Shown here: positions 1 to 5,500 of the stretch, one piece after another | Position numbering within the stretch: the first letter of the stretch is position 1 | How the letters are laid out: the number at the start of each line of letters is the position of its first letter | From: an uncultured beta proteobacterium | GTDB lineage: Bacteria > Pseudomonadota > Gammaproteobacteria > Burkholderiales > Rhodocyclaceae | Reading direction: 5' to 3' | Assembly: GCA_903932755.1 (NCBI GenBank) | Contig: CAIZHL010000547.1 | Coordinates: 1-5,500 of the forward strand | DNA: 5,500 nt | Program-made: the position numbers and the translations under genes | Notes under the pieces: model-generated | Told to the model about the DNA's origin: nothing | Seen by the model: the letters and a program-made list of their open reading frames with translations, nothing else | Database searches by the model: none

Positions 1-72
1 CAACCAGCGCTGGTGCAACTCTGCGGGATTGATATATGCATAACTTGTCGACCGGCATGGGGCTGCTACGGC

Positions 73-1821
73 TCAGCGCCGCTGCTTGACCACCAACACG
101 TCTTCCATCACCAGATATTCAAGGTCCGAGCCGAAGAACATGTTCAGGGCATCGACCGGCGAGCAGATCATCGGCTCGCCGCGGCGGTTGAGCGAGGTGT
201 TGAGCACCACGCCGTTGCCGGTGAGCTTTTCCATTTCCAGCATCAGGTCGTAGTAGCGCGGGTTGTACTCGCGCCTGAGCACCTGGGCACGGGAGGTGCC
301 GTCTTCGTGCACGACTTCGGGTACGCGGGCCTTCCATTCCTCCGCCACTTCGAAGGTAAAGGTCATGAAGGGCGCCGGATGCCCGGACTGCAGCATCTGC
401 GGTCCGACCGTGTCGAGCATGGATGGGCAGAAGGGCCGCCAGCGTTCGCGGAACTTGATTTGCGCATTGATGCGGTCGGCAACGCCGGCCACGCTCGGGC
501 AGCCGAGGATGGATCGGCCGCCGAGGGCGCGCGGGCCGAACTCCATGCGGCCCTGGAACCAGGCGACCGGGTTGCCGTCGGCAAGAATTTTTGCGATGCG
601 CTGCGGCACCGCCGTGTCGCCAGCGCCGATTTTTTCCCACCGCGGTTTTCCCGGATGCGCCTGGCAGGCAGCGATGACTTCTTCATTGCTGTAGCGCGGA
701 CCCAGATAGACATGGTCCATCTTCTCGACCGGAACGCCGCGTTGCACCGAGACATAGGAAGCCGCGCCGATGGCGGTACCGGAATCGCCCGAGGCAGGCT
801 GGACGAAGAGTTCCTTGACCTCGGGCCGGGCGATGATCTTCTGGTTCAGCTTGACGTTGAGCGCACCGCCGCCGGCGAAGGCCAGCTTGCCGGTCTCACG
901 CAGGATGTCGCCCAGGTAGTAATCCATCATCTGCAGCGACATATCCTCGAACAGCTTCTGCATGCTTGCCGCATAGTGAACGTAGGGGTCATCGGCCATG
1001 TCGCCGGCCCGCCGCGGACCGAGCCACTCGATCAGTTTTGGCGAGAAGTAGTAGCCCTTGCCGTTTTCCTTGTAGCGGCGCAGCCCGATCACGTTGGCAT
1101 AGTCGGTGTTGACGATCAGTTCGCCATTCTCGAATCTCGCCAGGCGCGAAAAGTCGTAGCGCGTCGGATCGCCGTAGGGCGCCATGCCCATGACCTTGTA
1201 TTCGCCGTCGAGCATCTCGAAGCCGAGGTATTCGGTGATGGCGCCATAGAGGCCGCCGAGCGAATCCGGGTCGAAGAATTCCTTGATCTTGTGGATGCGG
1301 CCGTTCTCGCCATAGCCGAAGAAGGTGGTGGCGTACTCGCCCTTGCCGTCGATGCCGAGGATGGCGGTCTTTTCCTGAAAACCGGAACAGTGGTAGGCGC
1401 TGGAGGCATGGGCGAGATGGTGCTCGACGGGCACGATCTCGGTCCTGCCCAGATCGAAACCGAGCTCCTGCAGACAGCCCTCGATGCGCTTCCGGTAGCG
1501 GTGATAACGACGGTTGCCGGCGAAGATGGCGTCCAGCCCGCGATCCGGCGCATACCAGTAGCGCTGCGCATAGTGCCAGCGCGCTTTTCCGAAAATGCTG
1601 ATCGGCGCGAAGGGGATCGCCACCGCATCGACCTCGGCCGGCTTGATGCCGGCATAGTCGAGACAGAACTTCGCCGCTTCGAATGGCATGCGGTTCCTGG
1701 CGTGCTTGTCGCGCACGAAGCGCTCTTCCTCGGCGGCCGCCACAAGCTTGCCGTCGATGTAGAGCGCCGCGGAAGGGTCATGCGAGACTGCGCCGGACAG
1801 TCCAATTACAGTCAGTGCCAA
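73..1821 (-). CDS. NodU/CmcH-family carbamoyltransferase
   Basis: This 582-residue protein is predicted to transfer a carbamoyl group from carbamoyl phosphate, through a carbamoyl-adenylate made with ATP, to a hydroxyl (or amine) of a sugar or small molecule in the cytoplasm. Seen: the N-terminal family opening (VIGLSGAVSHDPSAAL, 5-20, then AAAEEERF), HHLAHA at 134-139, GGGALN at 317-322, PASGDSGTAIGAA at 342-354, and C-terminal-domain motifs GRMEFGPRALGGRSIL (424-439), RERWRPFCPS (458-467) and NTSLNRRGEP (541-550). By comparison with TobZ, H134, H138 and D346 should bind the metal. Length matches the full two-domain family. The start is TTG: no in-frame ATG or GTG lies between the upstream TAA and this codon, the family motif begins immediately after it, and a weak GAG lies 9 bases upstream. 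The gene follows the acetyltransferase after 90 bases, probably in one transcript. The acceptor cannot be told from sequence; a surface polysaccharide, lipid or secondary metabolite are all possible. Confidence 0.95.
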   Translation of the reverse strand: MALTVIGLSGAVSHDPSAALYIDGKLVAAAEEERFVRDKHARNRMPFEAAKFCLDYAGIKPAEVDAVAIPFAPISIFGKARWHYAQRYWYAPDRGLDAIFAGNRRYHRYRKRIEGCLQELGFDLGRTEIVPVEHHLAHASSAYHCSGFQEKTAILGIDGKGEYATTFFGYGENGRIHKIKEFFDPDSLGGLYGAITEYLGFEMLDGEYKVMGMAPYGDPTRYDFSRLARFENGELIVNTDYANVIGLRRYKENGKGYYFSPKLIEWLGPRRAGDMADDPYVHYAASMQKLFEDMSLQMMDYYLGDILRETGKLAFAGGGALNVKLNQKIIARPEVKELFVQPASGDSGTAIGAASYVSVQRGVPVEKMDHVYLGPRYSNEEVIAACQAHPGKPRWEKIGAGDTAVPQRIAKILADGNPVAWFQGRMEFGPRALGGRSILGCPSVAGVADRINAQIKFRERWRPFCPSMLDTVGPQMLQSGHPAPFMTFTFEVAEEWKARVPEVVHEDGTSRAQVLRREYNPRYYDLMLEMEKLTGNGVVLNTSLNRRGEPMICSPVDALNMFFGSDLEYLVMEDVLVVKQRR

Positions 1822-1911
1822 AATCAGGGTCTCATGTAATTATTCTTCTTGAAGCGAAGAAGCTGGATCGGAAAAGTCGATGGCTGGAATCATTTCAGCA
1901 GTCATTGAATT

Positions 1912-2616
1912 TTACTCGACCAGACGCCATGAAGACTTTGTCAGGATACAGGTCCTGTACCTGGCGGAGCGCTGTACCTTGATGCGTTCGAGAAAGTCTT
2001 CCGGATCATTCATGGGCATTTTCTTCAGGTCAGCTTCATGGATCTCCCACCAGCAACTCGCCAGGAGTCTCGCGGCAAGCTGCGGCGGATGCCGGTACCG
2101 GATCAAACGGGCGGGGATTCCCGCAACGACCGCATACTCGGGAACATCGCGGGTCACGACCGACCTTCCTGCGACAACCGCACCCGTGCCTATGTTCACA
2201 CCTTCCATGATCATGGCTTCCCTGCCGATCCATACGTCATGGCCAATGCGGACACCCTGCAGGCTTGGATCCGGCGCAGCGGGAACCGCCGCTTCAAGCT
2301 GGAAAGGGTAGGTGCTGACCCACGACATCGGGTGGCCGTGCTCCCCTTTGGATTGACCGATAACCACATTGTTGCTGATCGAGCAGAAGCGGCCAATTTC
2401 GCGGACATTGAGCAATTCTGAACCGCTGCGGATATACGTCTTCGCACCCACACTCAACTCCCGGAATTTCATGATCCGTGCGTGTATCGACGTTCCTTCT
2501 TCCAATACCATCCGGCCGTTCCTGGGTATGGAATCGATCCCGAACGACAGCTTGATGCCTATCCGTCGCAGCCAGGACTTCGACATTTGATTCCTGATGC
2601 GGGCAAACAGTCCCAT
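1912..2616 (-). CDS. Hexapeptide-repeat acetyltransferase (CatB/XAT-like)
   Basis: This 234-residue protein is predicted to move an acetyl group from acetyl-CoA to a hydroxyl (less likely an amine), as a left-handed beta-helix trimer in the cytoplasm. Seen: hexapeptide turns at about 74-87 (IGRFCSISNNVVIG) and 122-150 (IGHDVWIG, then the VNIGTGAVVAG turn), then YAVVAGIPARLIR (161-173) and a WWEIHEADL segment (189-197), which resembles the WWDW tail of CatB/Vat enzymes. Between the helix blocks, GEHGHPMSWVSTYPF (91-105) matches the loop carrying the catalytic histidine of this family; H93 is the likely base. The ATG at 2616 is preferred over an in-frame TTG at 2637 because a G-rich stretch (GGGG, 8 bases away, then GAGG) precedes it. 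Despite the family name, antibiotic resistance is not implied; O-acetylation of a sugar is more likely beside a carbamoyltransferase. GC is lower than in neighbouring genes, and the last 20 residues have no family motif I know. Confidence 0.9.
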   Translation of the reverse strand: MGLFARIRNQMSKSWLRRIGIKLSFGIDSIPRNGRMVLEEGTSIHARIMKFRELSVGAKTYIRSGSELLNVREIGRFCSISNNVVIGQSKGEHGHPMSWVSTYPFQLEAAVPAAPDPSLQGVRIGHDVWIGREAMIMEGVNIGTGAVVAGRSVVTRDVPEYAVVAGIPARLIRYRHPPQLAARLLASCWWEIHEADLKKMPMNDPEDFLERIKVQRSARYRTCILTKSSWRLVE

Positions 2617-2696
2617 TGACCTCACCCCACCCTGCAATTGGCACGCACTACGTTCATCCCGGCAGTATCAGCTCCATACGATGGTTCGGAGTATAC

Positions 2697-2852
2697 ATGG
2701 CTGTGTCGTATCGCCTGCCGGCGCTGCAGGGCCTGTGCGGCAACTACCGGAACAATGCCTTCATCCCAGAAGAAACGCGGTATGGAGCCAAATATTGTTC
2801 GGATTTCTGGTTCCCGAATCCGCCTTTAGCCCTGGCCTTAAGCCCTGATTAA
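2697..2852 (+). CDS. Candidate small ORF, unknown, 51 residues
   Basis: I do not recognise this product. An ATG at 2697 is preceded by GGAG at 2688-2691 with a 5-base spacer, a reasonable ribosome binding site. The frame runs 51 codons to TAA and ends 39 bases before the YejM-like gene. By hand count, third codon positions of this frame are about 65% GC against about 45-50% at the other two, which is the coding pattern expected here, but the sample is small. The peptide has two cysteines (14 and 34), is aromatic and proline-rich near its C-terminus, and has no clear membrane helix or signal peptide. It could be a real small protein, a leader peptide for the downstream gene, a gene remnant or chance. 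Confidence 0.2.
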   Translation: MAVSYRLPALQGLCGNYRNNAFIPEETRYGAKYCSDFWFPNPPLALALSPD

Positions 2853-2877
2853 TCTTGCCGGCCTAAGATGTCGTTTT

Positions 2878-2883
2878 AGGGAG
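2878..2883 (+). promoter_or_regulatory. Ribosome binding site of the YejM-like gene
   Basis: AGGGAG lies 8 bases before the ATG at 2892 and is the best Shine-Dalgarno match near this gene. It fixes the start, which also places the first membrane helix directly at the N-terminus. The 5' half of the site can pair with CCTAA at 2862-2866. Confidence 0.65.
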
Positions 2884-2891
2884 CCCCAGCG

Positions 2892-4844
2892 ATGCCAGCA
2901 CTGCCTTCACTTGCCAGTATCAGCCGCTATTACCTGATCACCTGGCTGGGCGTGATTGCCCACGTCAGCCGCTTCACTTCCCGCGAGCAGTACGCCGACC
3001 CGTTCACGGCACTCTGGACACTGGCTGTGACGGCAAGCTATTCGATGTTCTACCTGCTGCCGGCGATAGCCGGCGGCTACCTGTGCTACTGGTTGCTGCG
3101 TCGCTCAAAGCGGCCGCGCTCCGGAAACCTGCTGCTGGCGACGACGCTGGTCGCGCTACCCGGGCTGACCCACGTCGCTCTGTTTGCAGATCGCATGATC
3201 CACGACATGTACGGCTTCCACATCAACGGCTTCGTGGTCGATCTCCTGCTTACGCCGGGCGGCATCGCTTCGCTGGGCGCGACCCGCAGCACCGAACTGA
3301 CGGCCACCCTGATCGTCGTGGCCCTGCTGGCGTTCCAGGCCCTGCTCTACTACTGGCTGGTCGCGCGCGGCACCTCCTCGTCGCGCCCCCTGCCCCGGCT
3401 GCTGCGGTGGCGCTGGGTGTTTTTCCTCATACTGGCGGCAAGCATGGGCGAACGCGTTGCCTACGGCTACAGCTCCGCGATCAACTACCAGCCTATCCTG
3501 TTTGCCAGCGAACGCTATCCGATGTATCTGCCCATGACATTCCGCAAACTGGCGGCAAAAATGGGCGTCGGCGAAGCTGAAAATCCATCGGACGGAATGC
3601 ATGTCAAGAGCAGCGTGCTCAGTTATCCCCTGAAGCCGCTGGACATCGACGGCTCCGTGCGGCCGCCGAACATCGTCTGGCTGGTGGCCGAGTCGCTGCG
3701 CTTCGACATGCTCGATCCGAAGATCATGCCGCAGCTGTGGGACTTTTCGCAGCAGGCGCTGCGCCTGGAACAGCACTACAGCGGCGGCAATCTGACCCAG
3801 ATGGGCGTCTTCTCGATGTTCTACGGGCTCTACGGAAACTACTGGTTTCCGATGCACTCCGCGCGCCGTTCCCCGGTGCTGATGGACGTGATGCAGCAGC
3901 GCGGCTACCAGTTCAGCCTGCACACCAGCCAGCGCTTCACCTTCCCCGCCTTCGACAAAACAATATTCGTCGGCATGAACCCGGCCGACATGCATGCCCT
4001 GTCCGGCGGTCCGCCCGCCTGGCAGCGCGACCAGGAAAACATCAAGAACATGCTGGGCTATATCGACAAGCGCGATGAAACAAAGCCCTTCATGACCTAC
4101 ATGTTCTTCGAGTCGACCCACGCCGCCTATGATTTCCCGCCGGAATCGGTGATCGCGAAGCCCTACCTCGAAGACCTTAACTACCTGACCACGGATTTCA
4201 AGGGCGACATCCAGTTGATCAAGAACCGCTATCTCAACGCCTCGCACCATGTCGACCAGCAGATCGGGCGCGTCATCGAGCACCTGAAGCAAAAGAAACT
4301 GCTCGACAACACGGTGGTCATCGTTCTCGGCGACCACGGCGAGGAGTTCATGGAGCGCAGTCGCTGGGGGCACAGCGCCGAATTCAACCGCTTCCAGACC
4401 AGTACGCCGGCGGTCATCTGGGCGCCCGGCAACAAGGCGCGCGTGGTGACCGGGATCAGCAGCCACCTCGATATCCCGGCGACCCTGATGCCGCTGCTCG
4501 GCGTGCGCAATCCGCCCTCCGATTATTCGCAGGGCATGAACCTGCTGGATCCCGCCTATCACCGCGAGTACGCCGTTGCGGCCGACTGGAACCGGCTTGC
4601 GTATCTGGGCGAGAAGATAAAGATAGCCTTTCCCATCAATGCCACCGGCGGCGCCAAACGCGACGAGGTCACCGACGGCAATGACCATCCAATTGCCGAT
4701 CCTGCCCAGGCCAAGCGGGACATAAGTCCCGCGATTGCGGAAATGATGCAAAACCTGAGGCGCTTCAGCCGGCCGAAGGATTTGGCTGCGCAAACCCTGC
4801 CGCCCGTCAGGCAGGGCGATGTGGCTTCGAATCGGGTTCAATGA
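2892..4844 (+). CDS. YejM/PbgA-like membrane sulfatase-fold protein
   Basis: This 650-residue inner-membrane protein has five hydrophobic segments (about 12-26, 47-69, 79-99, 136-158, 173-190), then a periplasmic alkaline-phosphatase/sulfatase-fold domain (about 258-560). The layout and several stretches (YGFHINGF at 107-114, YPMYLPMTFRKL at 209-220, SGGNLTQMGVFSMFYGLYG at 297-315, DYSQGMNLLDP at 544-554) parallel E. coli YejM/PbgA, an essential sensor of lipopolysaccharide that works with LapB/FtsH on LpxC. Unlike E. coli YejM, it keeps the candidate metal ligands of active LtaS/EptA-type enzymes: E267, T302 (nucleophile position), D481 and H482 in GDHGEEF, and H494 in WGHS; H410 is a possible substrate ligand. 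It may therefore transfer or remove a phospho-group on an envelope lipid or glycan. The start is fixed by AGGGAG 8 bases upstream. It is somewhat longer than YejM (586), mainly at a polar C-terminal tail (about 585-650). The family call is firm; the reaction is not. Confidence 0.9.
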   Translation: MPALPSLASISRYYLITWLGVIAHVSRFTSREQYADPFTALWTLAVTASYSMFYLLPAIAGGYLCYWLLRRSKRPRSGNLLLATTLVALPGLTHVALFADRMIHDMYGFHINGFVVDLLLTPGGIASLGATRSTELTATLIVVALLAFQALLYYWLVARGTSSSRPLPRLLRWRWVFFLILAASMGERVAYGYSSAINYQPILFASERYPMYLPMTFRKLAAKMGVGEAENPSDGMHVKSSVLSYPLKPLDIDGSVRPPNIVWLVAESLRFDMLDPKIMPQLWDFSQQALRLEQHYSGGNLTQMGVFSMFYGLYGNYWFPMHSARRSPVLMDVMQQRGYQFSLHTSQRFTFPAFDKTIFVGMNPADMHALSGGPPAWQRDQENIKNMLGYIDKRDETKPFMTYMFFESTHAAYDFPPESVIAKPYLEDLNYLTTDFKGDIQLIKNRYLNASHHVDQQIGRVIEHLKQKKLLDNTVVIVLGDHGEEFMERSRWGHSAEFNRFQTSTPAVIWAPGNKARVVTGISSHLDIPATLMPLLGVRNPPSDYSQGMNLLDPAYHREYAVAADWNRLAYLGEKIKIAFPINATGGAKRDEVTDGNDHPIADPAQAKRDISPAIAEMMQNLRRFSRPKDLAAQTLPPVRQGDVASNRVQ

Positions 4845-4850
4845 AGGCGC

Positions 4851-4878
4851 AGTCGCCGTAGAGTCAGCGCCGACTTTT
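4851..4878 (+). terminator. Weak intrinsic terminator of the YejM-like gene
   Basis: AGTCG at 4851-4855 pairs with CGACT at 4871-4875. After one mismatch (4856/4870), two further pairs and a wobble extend the stem, leaving a loop of about 7 bases. A short T run (4875-4878) follows. It begins 7 bases after the stop codon. GGCGC at 4846-4850 can instead pair with GCGCC at 4867-4871, so two folds compete. The T run is short, so strength is uncertain. Confidence 0.45.
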
Positions 4879-4887
4879 CGGGCACAT

Positions 4888-4913
4888 CAATAAAAACCCG
4901 GCTGCGCCGGGTT
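4888..4913 (-). terminator. Intrinsic terminator of the MFS transporter gene
   Basis: AACCCGGC (4895-4902) and GCCGGGTT (4906-4913) form a perfect 8-bp stem with a 3-base loop. Read on the minus strand, the stem is followed by a T-rich run (TTTATTG), as in a rho-independent terminator. It starts 2 bases after the transporter's stop codon. On the plus strand the stem is followed by GCTCAG, so it should work mainly for the minus-strand gene, although it may also help stop read-through from the left. Confidence 0.85.
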
Positions 4914-4915
4914 GC

Positions 4916-5500
4916 TCAGCCGGACGCCCGCCCGGGGTGAGCTGCGGGTGCCCGGAAGCGCAATGCCAGCCACATCAGCAGCAGGCCGGCGACCAGCCAG
5001 GCAAGGCCCGGCAGCCAGACCAGCAGCGCCCTGACGGCCGGATCCTGGTTCACCTGCGCGGCGACCAGTCCCATGCGCGTGAAGGTGGCGATCGCCAGCA
5101 GGGCGAACAGGCCACCGGTGGCCGCGCCTTCGCGCCCGACATGACCGATGGCGATGGCCGCCGTCATCGCGCTCATCAGCACCGCCGCCCAGGCGCCGCC
5201 GGCGAGAAACTGCAGCGCCAGCAGCAATTCCAGCGAGGGTGCGGCGGCGGCCAGCGCCGAGGCGAGCGCTCCCGTCACGGCGCCCGCGGCCATGACGAAG
5301 GTTCCGCCGAAGCGTTCGTTGGCACGGCAGGCGGGGAAGATCAGCAGGTTGAAGCCGACCCAGAACACCGGCATCAAATAATCCAGCTCCGCCGGTTTGG
5401 CGAAGCGCAGGTAGAGCGGTGCCGAGTTCAGCGCGAAATGCGCCTGGAAGCCCAGGCCGAGCAGCGCCACGGCACAGAAAAACAGGGCGACGCCGGCGCC
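4916..5500 (-). CDS. MFS-type transporter, C-terminal half (cut by window edge)
   Basis: The frame is open from the right edge to the TGA at 4916-4918, giving 194 visible residues; the N-terminus lies outside the window. A GTG at 5470 is in frame, but coding continues upstream of it, so it is not the start. Seen: six hydrophobic segments (about visible residues 3-24, 41-58, 67-86, 90-112, 128-149, 158-180), a short basic loop (RANERFGG, 59-66) after the second, and a hydrophilic proline-rich tail. Six helices match the second half of a 12-helix major facilitator protein. Use of glycine- and alanine-rich helices also fits. The substrate cannot be told; an efflux or sugar/drug-type permease is possible. 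The gene runs toward the YejM-like gene and ends at its own terminator, so the two are separate transcripts. Confidence 0.8.
   Translation of the reverse strand, partial: GAGVALFFCAVALLGLGFQAHFALNSAPLYLRFAKPAELDYLMPVFWVGFNLLIFPACRANERFGGTFVMAAGAVTGALASALAAAAPSLELLLALQFLAGGAWAAVLMSAMTAAIAIGHVGREGAATGGLFALLAIATFTRMGLVAAQVNQDPAVRALLVWLPGLAWLVAGLLLMWLALRFRAPAAHPGRASG

Noticed and set aside
3..14. Twelve-base palindrome ACCAGCGCTGGT
   Set aside because: About one palindrome of this length is expected by chance in 5.5 kb, and nothing nearby suggests an operator.
13..1839. 608-codon open frame on the plus strand opposite the carbamoyltransferase
   Set aside because: It is the antisense shadow of a gene with strong family motifs; long antisense frames are usual in GC-rich genes. 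Its translation shows no recognised domain.
1845..1862. CTTCTT/AAGAAG inverted repeat between the acetyltransferase and carbamoyltransferase genes
   Set aside because: A six-pair AT-rich stem with no T run in the direction of transcription is too weak to call a terminator or attenuator.
1885..1900. GG-N10-GC spacing resembling a sigma-54 promoter on the plus strand
   Set aside because: The flanking bases fit the consensus poorly, and it points into antisense sequence with no gene to serve.
2038..2421. 127-codon plus-strand frame within the acetyltransferase
   Set aside because: It lies wholly opposite a gene with catalytic and hexapeptide motifs, and its translation matches nothing I recognise.
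2690..2695. TATACT on the minus strand as a -10 box for the acetyltransferase
   Set aside because: It matches 5 of 6 consensus bases, but I see no acceptable -35 at 16-18 bases, so a promoter call is not supported.
2864..2869. TAAGAT as a -10 box for the YejM-like gene
   Set aside because: Only 4 of 6 bases match, there is no -35 partner, and it would leave a very short leader containing the ribosome site.
3156..4841. 561-codon open frame on the minus strand opposite the YejM-like gene
   Set aside because: Antisense shadow of a clear protein-coding gene. The histidine- and valine-rich composition is typical of reversed GC-rich codons.

Overview
This window is GC-rich (roughly 60-65% in the large genes) and densely coded, and reads like the chromosome of a Gram-negative proteobacterium. 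A beta-proteobacterium of the Rhodocyclales/Azoarcus type is my best guess, from the flavour of the proteins and the codon use. That placement is inference; no rRNA or other marker gene is present. The inner-membrane YejM/PbgA-like protein itself points to an organism with an outer membrane.

Layout. On the minus strand, 2616 to 73 carries two genes read in the same direction: a hexapeptide-repeat (CatB/XAT-like) acetyltransferase, then after a 90-base gap a NodU/CmcH-type carbamoyltransferase that starts with TTG. A spacer of 275 bases (2617-2891) separates this pair from a divergent plus-strand gene. The spacer holds a weak candidate small ORF and some minor inverted repeats, but no recognised gene. 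The plus-strand gene (2892-4844) encodes a five-helix membrane protein with a periplasmic sulfatase/alkaline-phosphatase-fold domain, laid out like YejM/PbgA but with metal-site residues intact. It converges on a minus-strand transporter of the major facilitator type, cut by the right edge (4916 to beyond 5500). The 71-base convergent gap holds a good intrinsic terminator for the transporter and a weaker one for the membrane protein.

How the genes may work together. The acetyltransferase and carbamoyltransferase both decorate hydroxyl or amino groups of small molecules or sugars. Such pairs are common around exopolysaccharide, O-antigen or glycolipid gene sets, so the left half may be the end of such a cluster. 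The acetyltransferase has lower GC (about 52-63% in blocks I counted) than its neighbours, as often seen in variable surface-polysaccharide genes. The YejM-like gene belongs to cell-envelope lipid/LPS homeostasis or envelope phospho-group transfer and is probably an independent unit. The transporter is also independent. I see no RNA gene, CRISPR array, insertion sequence, phage gene or defence system. I do not see strong evidence of an undescribed system. The points most worth checking are the apparently active metal site of the YejM-like protein and the stop-free small-ORF region in the spacer.
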